Shown here: positions 1-11,982 of the stretch, piece by piece
Layout: each line of letters opens with the position of its first letter
How positions within the stretch are numbered: position 1 is the stretch's first letter
Assembly: GCA_036925085.1 (NCBI GenBank)
Contig: JAUPFP010000017.1
Location: forward strand, 1,112,001-1,176,000
Source of the DNA: Brachycybe producta
Taxonomy: Eukaryota; Arthropoda; Diplopoda; Playtdesmida; Andrognathidae
Length of the DNA stretch: 64,000 nucleotides
Direction: 5' to 3'
The notes under the pieces: generated by a model
What the model was told of the DNA's origin: nothing
Databases searched by the model: none
What the model saw: only the letters and a program-made list of their open reading frames with translations
Position numbers and translations under genes: made by a program

Positions 1-527
1 CGAATAGCGTTCTCTGAATATAAATAAAAAAAATTGTTTAATCGAAATATAAAATATATGAAAAAAAGAATTTTAAATATTGCTAAGCTTTTGCTAACAT
101 TCAAAATACAAAGTTCTAGATTCAAAAAACAAATGACAAATGACAATGTGACGTCAAAAGCTTCTTTCAAACAATTCAATGAAAATAAGCATTTCAGTTG
201 TTTCACGGACAATGTACGTTATCTGCCAAATGCAACAAGGCACCTGCGGATAACGGTTAACAGTAAACACAAATACGCGTATGACGTATGTGTATGATGT
301 CAAATTCACTTTACCATTTATACGATCTTATGCTTTTTTATTTCTATTTCATTAAACGAACTTCATATCCTGAGATCCACGTACATCGACTAGAGATGAT
401 ACACAATTCTGGGTACCTTTTCTACACTGCTTTTATTGCAACACAGTTGACTCACGGTAAAAGACATGTCAGCTGTTCACAACGAAATTAATCTTTTTAT
501 TTAGAGGAAACAGGACTTAACTGGCCC

Positions 528-1158
528 CAGGGGCGTAGCTAGGCAACTCCAAGACCCGCAACTGCCGGGGGGGGGGGGGGGCGCAGGAGGTTTGTGGGGC
601 GCAAAAAAATAAATGAAAGTTATGTAATTTCAAAAATAATTGAATAAATTATGCGAGTGATTCCGAATCGCTCGCTTAATTTATTCAGTTAATTTCGAAA
701 ATAAATTGACTTTCATTTAATATTTACTTTTTAAAACTACATACTTGCACCAGTAAATCTTCATAGAGATTAATGGGCACGGAGGAACAACGGTAGGAAT
801 ATTCGAACAAATTGCATGAACAGTCGGAAGGATAGGTTTAGTTAAATTAAGCTCGTTGCAGGGTGGTTTGGGGCGCAGCCTCCAGTTTTTAAAGAATTAT
901 TCTTATTAAATAAAATTAGTCCATTGTTCGACTGTTCCCTAATTTGATTAACAAGCAGAACGGTCGGAACAATGGACTTGGGGGCTGCGCCCCCAGACCC
1001 CCTGCAACAAGCTTAATTTCCTAACCTTCCGACTGTTCCTACTGTTGTTCATACCTGTTCCGCTGTTCGTCAAAATAGTACCCCACCAGAGGGAGGTAAG
1101 GGGGCGCAAAGTTTTAAGTGGCCGGGGGGGGGCGCAACCAAACCTAGCTACGCCACTG
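528..1158. mobile_element. hAT-like MITE, CAGKGGCGTAGC family, copy 1
   Basis: Begins CAGGGGCGTAGCTAGG and ends CCTAGCTACGCCACTG, imperfect terminal inverted repeats. Flanks are ACTGGCCC on the left and ACTGGTCC on the right, an 8-bp target duplication with one mismatch, which suits hAT elements. The inside is a weak foldback with a poly-G tract next to each end and shows no coding sequence. Three more copies are in the window at 43286, 44628 and 50296. Confidence 0.8.
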
Positions 1159-1410
1159 ACTGGTCCAAAGGGTTACCTGGGTCCGACGTGTAGGTAGAAA
1201 ACAAGGCTATTTGTATCCTTGTGATGTTAAAGGGGGAAAACAGCTGCACGGAACTAGATCAACTCTCTGTACTGATGACAAAGTTCCGCGGTACTCCACC
1301 AAAAAAAAACGAATCAGGATCGCTCCTGGACGGATCGTTTCAATATAGGATTTTGTTTGAAATGGTCATACTATGTGTTTACGCATTATATTGATTATAT
1401 ATTACATGTA

Positions 1411-1438
1411 CTAGCCAGAACCCGTGAAAAATCACGGG
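1411..1438 (-). mobile_element. Helitron-type 3-prime terminus (minus strand)
   Basis: Read on the minus strand there is a perfect hairpin, CCCGTGA-TTTT-TCACGGG, then six bases, then CTAG followed by T. A short hairpin just before CTRR, inserted 5-prime of a T, is the standard Helitron 3-prime end. The same signature recurs at 45537-45564 in the second copy of the long repeat. I could not find a matching 5-prime TC end. Confidence 0.55.
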
Positions 1439-1745
1439 GATTGCATAACTGCAGCTTGACTTGCAAGTTGCTACACTGATATGGTACAAAATAAAAACAG
1501 GTTCAAAATAGCTTTGAATTTTAACATTTATTAAATAGACTTAAGCCTAATTTTTATTTCTAATTCTATTCTTTCATAACAATAATAATTCTTTGGTCAC
1601 TATATTTTTTGTGAACGTTCGTTGCTGATTGTTCCACAGCAATTGTCCTTGTTCAGGTGTCTTTTTAACAAAGACCTTGAGGGACCTTTACCTTGGTTGA
1701 TATATATTGTCTTTGTTAAGTACGTACATTCGATTTTCAATATTA

Positions 1746-4397
1746 TTATGTTGATTGTGTTTTATTTTTCAAATTTGTGTTACTGTCTGCCTTATAAGAT
1801 TGACTAGTAGCATTGAAGTAAACATTGCCTTCAAAGAGTCCTTCTCCAGGCGTAGTGAACAAAGTCACTGTGTACATTATGTCACAATGTTTCTGGCAAT
1901 GATTAATTCTAGAACTAGGAAGTTCCACTCCCGCTTTCACCATGGTGACATTCTTTAATTCAAGTTTTGCACAAATGTCTTTCCGTACTGCAGCAATCGT
2001 TCTTATATTATTGTACACCATTAAAGCAACGTTCTGACCTATAACCGAATTGAGCTTAACATCAAATTCGCGACGTAAACAAGAACAGAAACCATCTTCT
2101 ATACCGGCATCTTTACATGTACGAAATGGTGAAATGTTTGCAAACAGATTTATACCTTTGCCAACTGAAGGATTTCTTATGAAAGAAACTTTGCAATGAG
2201 CCAAGTCTTTGAGCGTTCGATGCATATCGAAAGCCGTTGTAAGTCTACTCTTTGCGTTAAGTTCGAAGTTTTTAATCGATTCCGGATATTTTAATTTGAA
2301 CCATTCTGGAAATACAAAAAATGCAAAAGGTAATTTAGCTTCAAATTCTCCCATTTCGGTACTTCTGTAAGCTCCATATCGTAAGCCGTGATCACTCATG
2401 ACTATTAGTAATGTATTGTTTAGTAACCGTTCGTCTTTTAAAGTCTTCAAGTGGTTGTATAAAATTGGATCATCGTATTGTGGCATGTTAAAACTACTAT
2501 GTGAAAACAAAGTTGCCCAAAAGTAACCAAAATGCAAATTGTTTGAAAATTCCTTGTGAAATTCGGTCGCCCATCGGAAGACACCTTCGTCGTCGGAAAC
2601 ATTACGCCAAGTTCGTTTTATGCCTTTCGGTGCTTTTGCTACGAGAACATTGAAAAATGTTCTTCCATAGTAATCGGCTGGCTGACGTCGAAATCCCTTG
2701 TTCAAATAAGCAAACAGTCCGAATTTATTGACATCTTCGACAAATGCTGTTCTATATCCAGCAGCTCCAAATGTGTCCCAAAGAAATGAGCATTTGTCGA
2801 AAGGATGTCTTCGGCCACCTTCACATTCTTTTTCTAAATCGCTCGGTGTCATTCTGCTTAGAAAAGGCATCATACAAGAAAATGTATGTTCTCCAGCTTT
2901 ATTGTAACCGTATAACTGTATAGCATTTAGATCTTCCATCAAGAACTTGTGTGTTTTGGGTAAATTTCGATTCATGCCAAGTCTCGAGACACTGTCTATT
3001 CCAAAAATCATGACGCTAAGTCTATCCGAACATTCGTTACCACTTTCTTTAGCATTTTCTAAGATGTTTCGACATCGTGCTTCAACGTTCGATTTTCGAA
3101 TTACCTTCACGTCGATCTTCTCATAAATGAGTTTCGTACCAATGTAGCAGTTGATTTTAAAGTATTAATCTTCGATCTGGATTGTGTCCAAAAAAAACTT
3201 GCAAGATTCTGGATATCTGTTTGAGAAAGAAAAAAATAATCTAATTAAAAAGTTATTTTACGTCAAAATGCTGCCAAGAATTTTTTTTTTCATTTTTGGG
3301 AGCCAGAGAAGCTCCCAATGGCCTTCCAGTTCCAGGAGAATAAGAAGCCTCCTAAGCATATAAAAATTGTGAAGCCGTCGAAAGCCTCTCTTCTAACTGT
3401 GAAATGTAAATTTACATTTACAAAAATTGAAAAACTTCGATTTCATACGTGTTTACATGTATGGTGCTATATTGAAAACAAATGTTAATTTTTTGACTCG
3501 CTTCACTCACCACTAAAATAAATATAGATTGTGCCACATTGGAAAGGCAACAAAGCGCTGTTGCCAGATATTGCCGACCTAGAATTTGGTAGCCAGTATG
3601 TACCAGAGCAGTTGGGAATTTGGCCTATTTAATATTGGCCTAATGTTTCAAAAATACGCTCGTACATATGGCCCAACATTGGACCCTCATTTATGCAAAC
3701 CTTAGGGGTGCAGAATATTTTTTGCATCTCTAAGCTTTTGCATTAGAGGCAAAATGATACTACTCAATGGACGCTTGATTGGGCGCGCAAAATTAGTTAT
3801 GGGCTCTGTTACACTTCAAAAGTTAGGAATTAAGATAGCCAAAATGCTAATAGGAATGTGGCACCAATTTTATTTTCGCCTTGGGCGCCAAATTAGCTAG
3901 TTACGGCTCTGTCACACTTCAAAAATGTAGGAAGACGTGGCAATTCATTACCTCACGGTGTCATCGTTTTTTTCGACTGAGAAGATCTTGAAATAATTGA
4001 TGCAACATCGAAAATTCTTTGATAACGTTTTGTAGTAACTGACAACTTTCTTTCTCGCAGTTTTATCAATCACAATTCTGTCTCCGGACAAATACACAAG
4101 ATTTGTTGTTCGGTCTGTTTTGTATGTGTACGGTTTTAATTTCTGGTAAAAGTTCTTGGTTCTTGGATCAAATGGATGAATCTCTTCTATTTTACAACCA
4201 TCAGTGTCGATCAGAAAATGTTCTTTAATCTCAGAAGACAGTACAAATGTAGAATTTGTGAAATTTTCAAAACTTTCCACTCCAACTATTATATTTTTCC
4301 AGTTACGCAGTAGTTCACTAATTAAATGAGCATACACAAATACAAGTATGCTGGTGCATACAACACACATTAAAACAAGAGGTTTTAACTTAAACAT
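1746..4397 (-). CDS. DUF229-family alkaline-phosphatase-like membrane protein, two exons, one in-frame stop
   Basis: Exon 1 is 4397-3952 and exon 2 is 3216-1746, joined in phase 2 by GTAATG and a good pyrimidine tract ending CAG. The N-terminus has a signal-anchor helix (about residues 7-27), then the LIDTDGCKI and HPFDPRTKNFY stretch typical of DUF229. Exon 2 carries FGIDSVSRLGMNR (nucleophile region of the alkaline phosphatase fold) and MSDHGLRYG (metal-binding SDHG). Total length of about 638 codons is normal for the family, whose substrate is unknown; members are luminal or extracellular. Oddities: an in-frame TAA at 3165-3167, early in exon 2, and a C-terminus that reads into the long repeat. 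It is either a recent pseudogene, a read-through gene or a sequence error. The family call is firm; function is not. Confidence 0.85.
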
Positions 4398-6105
4398 TTG
4401 TCTTTTTGTTACTATAAATTACGAGAGAAATCAAACGAAATTAATTACTAACAACTTGCCACATCATGTGCTGATTCCATGCGTTGTAGATGTACATTGG
4501 CGCATCTGTTTCGAATAATTGATGTGTTTTTCCTGAGTTTCTATCCCATTTTTTTTAATAAAAGACCTTCAGGTTTTTGAATATAAAGTAGACTTACGTC
4601 ACCATTGTATAGGGCAGGAAAAGCAGCTGGACAAAAAAAATATTTGAGGTTTTTCTTGACAATAGGTGAAAAAATATGCATAGATCTACATGCACATCCT
4701 TATCTTTTGACTATAACACAAAATTAACGGAAAAAAAGAGATAGTTTCAATAAACCTCTTACTAAAAAAATTGAAAATTTTATTCAGATGGTTTAAAGCC
4801 TAGTCCAGACTTGGAAACTTTGTTTGCAAACTGTTCCCAAACAAAGTTTTGTTTTTTCATAGTGTTTGTAAACAGTTTGCAAACTGATTTTTGAAAAATG
4901 AACATTCCAGAATGTCGGTGTGTGCATGAGGATGCTGCAGGTGCAGCCCGTGCACTTGTTACACAGTAGTAATAGCAACAGTAACAAACAAGAAGACAAA
5001 ATATGGTGGTGGTTGAGAAAGTTTTTAGAGCAAGGGATATTATATGGTCATTTTTATAATTTGTAGAAGAGATGTCCTACAAAGTTGTCATATAGAAAAG
5101 AAGGAACTCAATGAGCAGTTTTCTCTGTAGGCCACATGATAACCAGTAGCCACTTAACTGAACAATGTAGAGCTGTGGTTTCAAACTCGTTTGTAACCGT
5201 GGGCCACTCAGGCGTTTTTAGTTCAGCTCTCGGGCCTGACCTGATTTTCAAAAAAAGAGTGCCAAGTTTTAGAGCTAGAAATCAGGTTTCTGACTGAGTT
5301 GCAAGGGAAAGGATCAGTGAAAAAAAAGTTTAAAATACTGTGAATTATTTTAAATTTAGTGTAATTTATTTTAATTACAGCGGAAATAAAAATTAAAAAA
5401 ATTATTTATACATCTTTTGACCTGCCACCTGGGTTCTCTTTTCATCAACCAAATGGTCAATGTTTGGAGTAGTCGCTACTTTTAATAATGAAACTAAACG
5501 AGAATCTGTTAGCCTATTCAACTCCATGATTTTCACAAAGTCCATCCTAGAGAAACACTGTTAAAATGTGTATGTCGTTCCGAACATTGACATACTGTTA
5601 CTCCTGTTACTAACCAGGCTTGCACCTGATTAAAAGCCAGGAGATCGCGTAGCCTTCTCTGGTTTCATTTAGTGTTTTGTACCCAGGTTTGCACCTGGAT
5701 TGGCGGCCATAAATGAGAAAATGTTAAAGTTCCTTGTCTAACTTAAAAATATAAAATAATGATTTCAGCAACTTTTTGCACATAGTAACAGTTTATTTCT
5801 ATTTCCAAAACTCTCTGCTCTGTACATAAAAACACGGACTTATATACCCAAGAAGAGGATTCTGAAAAAAACTTTCTCAGAATCCTCTAATTGATCACTT
5901 ACAAAAGTTAAAACTAATTAGATAAATGAAGTTGATGGACCAGTGGTCAGCAAAAATATTAAATATGACTCATCATATATAAAACATGAAATACAAAAGA
6001 GAAACGCAACCCCTTAGTGTTGCCGTTTATCAGGAAAATCTTTTTATGTTAAGGAGTGGGACTGGGAAAAAAGGGCCCAGGCCCTGGTGAAGTGTGAACC
6101 CTCTG
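4398..6105. other. Intergenic stretch without a supported gene
   Basis: AT-rich sequence with old repeat remnants. Around 5170-5240 it resembles the end of an hAT-type element (a TGTGGTTTCAAA motif followed by GTGGGCCACT). A short open frame at 4793-4999 on the minus strand has no support and overlaps repeated AAACAGTTTGCAAAC words. No tRNA or exon seen. Confidence 0.5.
5854..5888. repeat. Short perfect hairpin
   Basis: AGAGGATTCTGA and its exact reverse complement TCAGAATCCTCT are separated by eleven bases. No gene end is adjacent, so it is simply recorded. Confidence 0.6.
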
Positions 6106-6180
6106 GACAACCGTACAGAGGGATGACAAAGTTCTGCGCCACTCCACAAAAAACGAGCCAGGATTGCTCCCGGACTGAGT
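6106..6180 (+). repeat. Partial third copy of a piece of the long repeat
   Basis: Shares the sequence around ATGACAAAGTTC, ACTCCAC and GCTCC-GGA with 1267-1340 and 45400-45470. In the 45.4 kb copy the piece starts with the inverted pair CCCTCTGTAC and GTACAGAGGG. It shows that part of the long block is an interspersed repeat in its own right. Confidence 0.6.
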
Positions 6181-6216
6181 CTAGAGTCTAGAAGTCTACA
6201 TCTAGGCTCTAGCTAG

Positions 6217-6397
6217 CAGGGATGGGTATTAGAATTGGAATCCAAATATAAATCAATCGGAAATAATTTAAGGGTATTGGGATCAAAATCGAAATCGAAA
6301 AATACAATATTGAAATTTGAATCAAAATTGAAAATAGTCAATACATTGTTATTGGAATCGAAATCAGAATTTATACTTTTTCGAATTGCCATCCCTG
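6217..6397. mobile_element. Small MITE with CAGGGATGG ends
   Basis: Starts CAGGGATGG and ends CCATCCCTG. The inside is AT-rich and made largely of AATCGAAATC-like words, so both strands stay open by composition. No clear target duplication was seen. Confidence 0.6.
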
Positions 6398-6838
6398 GTT
6401 TCATTAAAACAAAATAATGGGATTTTGAGATTTTTTTTTAATAAAATCAAAATTTTTATGAACGCGGATTAAAATCCATTTCTTTTTTTTTTTTTTTTTT
6501 TTTTTTAATTTCTGCTCACCTAAAAAAATATAAAAATGTGCCAATTATACAAATTATTGCTAACTGTAAATCCACATTCACATAAAAAGAGCCATGAGCC
6601 ATAGTGAATATTTTATTTGAAAGTTACATATTGTGCACTGTGTGTCAAGGACGGACAGTTTTAACTTCTTTGTTTAAAGACGCCCTTGGAAAAAAGATTT
6701 GAACATACCCTAAACACATGTCCAGGAAGACCTTTTGTGTTGAATTTAAATGAATTCATATAGGCCTACTGTGAAAACTGAATGATAATTATTTTGAAAT
6801 GATTTATTAAATACTATTGTAGAAGACCGTTACGCTCC

Positions 6839-6846
6839 TATATAAA
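6839..6846 (+). promoter_or_regulatory. TATA box of the signal-peptide gene
   Basis: TATATAAA lies about 80 bases upstream of the ATG at 6927. An initiation site about 30 bases further on, near 6870, would give a leader of roughly 55 nucleotides. Confidence 0.5.
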
Positions 6847-6926
6847 TGTTCCATGGGCTCGAGCTCTTGCATACAGTAGTTTAACTTTTATTATTTCATC
6901 GGCATAAATACTATCGATCCGCAGAA

Positions 6927-8965
6927 ATGTATTTTGTGGTCACTTTTTCTATTGTTTCTTTATTAACTTTGATGGTATCACTGACTCTTCAGTCGCCAGT
7001 GGTAAGTAAAAAAAACACAACCTTATTCGAGGTTCAAATACATTTTTAATGTTGATAATGACTGAGAATTAGTAGTTATTGATAATACTTGATTGATTGA
7101 TAATAATTGATAATTGACTATAGCGTAGCTAAGGGAGGTGGCGGTCGGCCCCAGGCGGTACTTTTTTGGGGGCAGCACCAACTAAAAGAAAAGTTTTTTT
7201 TTCCTGTTGGGATAGTAGAAGGAGCTTTGTAAAGCTCTTTTAAGATGGCCTAAGATGAAATTATATGAAAAATTGTGCTCGCTGCTTAAATCCGGGTATG
7301 CCTACTTGTTTATTTAATAATTTCATAATTAATATAAAATTATATAAACCATGTCAATCACTGGATATCGATAATATCCTTTGGCCCCATCTCAGACCAG
7401 AATCCTGGTTGCACCACTAATGTGTATTGTGTTGAATTTTTCGTGAGACAAACTCAAGGCACAGAATCTGTATAAACTGTATAAAAATGGATGTTTGTAT
7501 ATATGTAATCGCTAAACTCCAAAACCGTTTGACCGATCATCATGAAAATTACCAAGTATATGTATTTTTCATGGAGAAGGTTTTTATGCTATCCCCTTTG
7601 TTGTAGGTCGCCACCAGATGGCGCTGCAGTATATCAACTTCTATACCTATTAGGGTGAATGTACCTTTATGGCACATTGTTTTAGTTTCAAACATCCTTT
7701 TAGGGCAAATGGTTTTAGTTTCAAACCATCTTTTAGGGCAAATGTACCTTTAGGCCAAATAGTTTTAATTTCAAACAGCCTTTTATGGCAAATGGTTTTA
7801 GGGCAAATGTACCTTTAGGTCAAACAGTTTTAGTTTCAAACATTCTTTTAGGGCAAATGATTTAGGGCAACTGTACCTTTAGGGCAAGTGTTTTTATGGC
7901 AAATGTTTTTTTTTGGGTAAATGTCCCTTTATGGCCAATGATTTTAGTTTCAAACATCCTTTTAGGCAAATAGTTTGTTTCAAACATCCTTTTGGGGCAA
8001 ATGTCCCTTTAGAACAAATGGTTTTAATTTCAAACATCCTTTTAGGGCAAATGGTTTTAGGCCAAATGTACCACTAGAGCAAATGGTTTTAGTTTCAAAG
8101 ACCTTTTTAGGACAAGTGTTTTTAGGGCAAATGTCCCTTTAGGGCAAACATCCCTTGAGAACAAATGGTTTGTTTCAAACATATTTTTAGGGCAAATGGT
8201 TTTTGGTCAAATGTCCCTTAACCATTACAAATGCTTTTAGTTTCAAACATTCTTTTAGGGCAAATAGTTTAGGGCAAATGGTTTTTAGGGCAAATGTCCA
8301 TTTAGAGCAAATGGTTTTAGTTTCAAACATCCTTTTAGGGCAAATGGTTTTAGGACAAATGGTTTTAGTTTCAAACATTTTTAGGGCAAATCATTTTAGA
8401 ACAAATTTACCTTTAAGGCAAATGGTTTATTGCAAATGTACCTTTAGAGCAAATGCTTTTAGGGCAAACGTACCTTTAGGGCAAATGGTTTTAGTTTCAA
8501 ACATTTTTAGGGCAAATCATTTTAGAACAAATGTCCCTTTAAGGCAAATGGTTTATTGCAAATGTACCTTTAGAGCAAATGGTTTTAGGGCAAATTTACC
8601 TTTAGATCAAATGGTTTTAGTTTCAAACATTCTTTTACGGCAAATGGTTTTAGTTTTAAACATTATTTTACAGAAAATGGTTTTAGTTTCAAACATTCTT
8701 TTATGGCAAATAGTTTAGGGCATGTTGTGAAAACAAGGATAAAAATTATTTCATTATTTTATGTAGCAGCCATTCAAAAACCTAACAACTGGCGACTGCA
8801 ACAGTAATGAAACCGTATTTCCACCTATGACACAAAAGGCACACGTGGCAGTTGGAGGTTTCGATATTCTTCCAAAAGATGGCAATGATTCTGATACGGA
8901 CATACACATTCAATTCCAGACGATTTCAATGCAACCAGAGGGAAAATTCTCACATAGGAAACCAG
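6927..8965 (+). CDS. Putative secreted protein, first two exons
   Basis: Exon 1 is 6927-7001 and encodes 25 residues beginning MYFVVTFSIVSLL, a textbook hydrophobic signal peptide, and ends at GTAAGT in phase 0. Exon 2 is 8767-8965, opens after TGTAG, encodes about 66 polar residues with DCNSNETVFPP and HVAVGGFDILPKDG, and ends in phase 1 at GTAAAA. The intron holds a Helitron-like element. Two potential N-glycosylation sites (NLT, NET) fit a secreted product. I do not recognise the family. The downstream exons are not certain; the Ty3/gypsy fossil starts right after exon 2, and an exon-like stretch at 15313-15467 is phase-compatible. Confidence 0.6.
7476..8722 (+). mobile_element. Helitron-like element rich in a TTTAGGGCAAATGG minisatellite, copy 1
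   Basis: The first 160 bases match 41406-41640 (ATGGATGTTTGTATAT, CGCTAAACTCCAAAACC). The rest is an irregular tandem array built from TTTAGGGCAAATGG, TTTTAGTTTCAAACAT and ATGTACCTTTAGG words. The open frames seen here in both strands (8187-8718) come from this repetition and are not genes. The 3-prime terminal hairpin present in the second copy is missing. Confidence 0.7.
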
Positions 8966-9371
8966 GTAAAATATAGGCTACATAAAGTACTAACACAATG
9001 GTCTCAAAGAAGCAGACCATAAGTCGATCTTATGTGGTACATGCTCGTATGCTTATTGTTTTCGTTTTGTTCCTGAACATTTATTTTTAATCTTCGTTAA
9101 GTTTAAAAAAGTTGTAATTGAAATCAAAATGGTTGCCAGCGAGGAAGGGAACAGACTGGTCCCACTTATTTCCTCCTTTTTCAGAAGTTTCCAGATGAGT
9201 TTCTTGGCTAACTCGGGGATAACTTCTTCTTCTTTACGACGAACTTCTGGAGTATTCTCAACAAGTAAGTCGTCTGCTTCGTAAATAACATCTTCATCAG
9301 CGTCGGACTCTTCCTCGGCGCTGGCAACTTCTTCGATGTTGTCAGGTAAGTTCTTTTGAGGAGCCCTTAGG

Positions 9372-10497
9372 TCATTGGCCTCGAAATAGGGTCTCATTTG
9401 CTGAACATTGACGGTGTCTCATAGTCAGACCAGATCGAGTAACGTACTCGATCTCGTAGACTAAATCAGTTATCTTCTTGGTGACAATGCAGGGTTCCTT
9501 GTATGGCCAGATGAGTTTCTGAGCCTTTCCTGGCTTTGGCACACGATCTTTTATTAACACTTTCTGTCCCGGCTTGTAGTCCGGAATCATACGATGTTTC
9601 TCGTCGTAGTTTCTTTTCTGCACCTCCTGGGCAGCTTCGATGTTCTTTTTAGCAGCATCCAAGGCTGGATCAGACTGCTCTGCTTCGTTTGTTGCGGGCG
9701 GCGGCACGATAGGAGTGCGTGGCATCATGTTGTCCAACGTGGTCCTGGGCTCGCGCCCGAACATCAATCGATATGGCGAAAATGTCGTCGAGTTATGCTC
9801 TACCAGATTGTAGGCCATAACTGTGTCACCCAATTTCTTTTTCCAGTCAGCCTGCTGCTGACGGACATCTAAGTGACATTTCACCACTTCCATTACTGTG
9901 ATTGGTTCTTTCTGCCAACCCATCAGCTTGTGGATGATAGGCTGTTGTGGCAGCATGCTGGATTGCGTAGGTCTTAAAAAACACTTGAGTCTCGTTACTC
10001 AGAAATGATCTTCTTGATGATCTCATGAGGAACTCCAAACTCGTTTACAATTTTGTCCTTGACGAAGGCAATTGCTGCCTGAGCGGTTGCTTTTGCCACT
10101 GCTTTGGCGATGCACTACGTCGTCGCATAATCCACTGCAATCAAAATATGTTGAACTCCTCCTGTTGATTTCGGAAGAGGACCAACATAATCCATCCCCA
10201 ACACTCTGTCGGTTTTCCCACAATGATTGGCTGAAGCAATCCAGGTACTTTTTGGTGCAACAGTTTGGTTCTCTGACAGATGTGGCACGACCTGACAAAG
10301 TCGGTGACATCCGCTTTCATTGTCTTCCAGTAGAATAGCTTCTGGATTCTCTTCATCGTTTTGGTGAATCCAAAATGTCCGGCCTCAGGCACATCGTGGA
10401 GCATTTCAAGAATTCCAATTCTCAATTGTCGTAGCACAGTACACGTTAGTACTCGCACTGTATCTTCATACTTCAGGTGGTATAAAACGCCATCCAC
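9372..10497 (-). pseudogene. Ty3/gypsy integrase region
   Basis: Contains the HHCC zinc-binding N-terminal module (HDVPEAGHFG ... CHICQRTK) and, further on, the SPYRLMFGREPR and GQKVLIKDR stretches of the C-terminal part. It belongs to the fossil 9053-13730 and is degraded. Confidence 0.85.
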
Positions 10498-10626
10498 TAT
10501 CGCAAATTTCTTGTGATAGGGATGCAGTCGATCTTTCTGGAGTGATTCTTTGATGAGAAGTTCTTCATCAAGAGATTGCTCCCGTTCCGACTGGAAATCG
10601 TTGTAGACAGTAAAGATGTGAAGGTC

Positions 10627-10992
10627 TTAGAGAGCTTCCATCTCTCCATTCTTCTGCTTCCAATTAGCAGGAACGTTGCTCTCGTAACGTGAAACACAAT
10701 CGGCATCAACGTGCGTTTTACCCTTCTTGTAAACTACTTCATAGTCGTATGGTTGTAGTTTCATCTGCCATTTACCCAATCGGCCATCTAGATTCTGTGC
10801 TGTTTTTAAATAGCACAGGGCCTTATGATCGGTGAATACTCTGAATTTTCGGTTGAAAACATACAGTCTGCCTTTTTCTATGCCATAAACGATTGCAAGA
10901 CATTCTTTTTCAGTCGTTCCGTAGCTTCGTTCAGCTCCCTGAAGTTTTTGGCTGTAGTAACCTAGAACTCCAGGTTTCCTCTCATTTTTCAC
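10627..10992 (-). pseudogene. Ty3/gypsy RNase H region
   Basis: Shows the conserved YYSQKLQGAERSYGTTEKEC, FTDHKALCYL and GKTHVDADCVSR stretches of retroelement RNase H. It follows the reverse transcriptase directly. The acidic residues typical of the fold are visible. Confidence 0.9.
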
Positions 10993-10995
10993 ATA

Positions 10996-11864
10996 CTAAT
11001 AAATGATGACACCAATCTGGTAGTCACAAGCATCAGTGTGCAAGGCAATTTCTGCCTCCAGATCATACAAAGTTAGGATCGGAGCGGAGCACAGAGCCTT
11101 CTTCAGACTATCAAAAGCGACCTCACAGTCGTCATCCCACTTGAAGTCCAGGTCCTTTTTGATGAGGGCTTGCATCGGTCTGGCGATCTTGGAGTAGTTC
11201 TGAATGAAACGGTTGTAGTAGCTGGTCATTCCAAGGAAGCTTCTGACATCGGTCACGTTTTTCGGTGCAGGGAATCCTCGAATCGTCCGCACTTTCTCTT
11301 CATCTTGTCGAATACCAAGGGCACTGATCTTGTGGTCAAGGTAGTTGATTTCATCTTCTCTGAAGAAACATTTGCTTGGTTGAAGGCTTAAATTGGCGTT
11401 CCTGATGAGCACCAAGATATCTCTCAATCTCTTCATGAATTCTTCTAAGTCCTTTGCAAAGATGACAATGTCATCCAAATAGACCAGGCAGGTCTCCCTT
11501 TTGTGTCCTGCCTGCAGTAAATCCAAAGCACGTTGCATCGTTGCAGGTGCATTCATCAAACCAAACGGCATTCTATTAAATTTGTAGAGGCCATTTGTGC
11601 ATACGAAAGCCGTTTTTTCTCGATCTCTTTCTTCCACCGGAAATTGCCAATAACCTGACATGGGATCCAAGGTTGCAAAAATCGTGGCTCCAGAAAGAGA
11701 ATCGAAAGCGTCATCGATCCGTGGTAACGGATATTGGTCAATTTGGTTTGAGCATTGAGTTTGCGATAATCGATGCAAAATCGATGCTGACCATTCTTTT
11801 TGACAATCACCACCGGACTTGCGTACGAACTCTTGGATGGGCTTACAATGCCGGCGTCCAACAT
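10996..11864 (-). pseudogene. Ty3/gypsy reverse transcriptase region
   Basis: Carries KNGQHRFCIDYRKLN, FATLDPMSGYWQ, FGLMNAPATMQRAL and the catalytic YLDDIVIF, then the thumb-region FLGMTSYYNRFI. These are diagnostic of Ty3/gypsy. Part of the same broken element. Confidence 0.95.
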
Positions 11865-11982
11865 ATCATGCAGTGTCGACTTAATCTATCTCTGAGCATG
11901 TGAAGTACGCCGGAGTGGTTCTCGAATCGGCGGGTTTTCACCCGTGTCAATCACGTTTGTTGCCAAATTTGTCTTTTTCAAG

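Larger units (their letters stand above)
1..1779 (+). repeat. Long direct repeat, copy A (cut by window edge)
   Basis: This block is nearly identical to 44094-46187 in the same orientation. It holds a 5-prime unique part of about 520 bp, an hAT-like MITE, a Helitron-type terminus read on the minus strand, and an AT-rich tail. Short open frames inside it (34-297, 288-491) occur in both copies but have no recognisable product, and I treat them as non-coding. The similarity stops at about 1779, a little inside the 3-prime end of the DUF229-type gene, so the last ten or so codons of that gene are read from repeat sequence. Its left end lies outside the window. Confidence 0.85.

Noticed and set aside
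34-491. Two frames in the long repeat, also at 44146-44581
   Set aside because: Present in both repeat copies but without any recognisable domain; one frame needs a non-ATG context and the composition is AT-driven.
1755-1958. Plus-strand frames over the DUF229 gene
   Set aside because: Shadows of the minus-strand coding sequence.
4793-4999. Leucine-rich signal-peptide-like start on the minus strand
   Set aside because: No downstream exon or family support; arises from CAG/CAA-type runs.
6213-6417. Frames on both strands
   Set aside because: Made of repeated AATCGAAATC-type words in a small MITE.
8187-8718. Frames of 63 and 171 codons (also 42518-42865)
   Set aside because: Produced by the TTTAGGGCAAATGG array in Helitron-like elements.
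7640-8720. CRISPR-like array
   Set aside because: Repeat spacing is irregular, spacers are themselves repeats, and the genome is animal.
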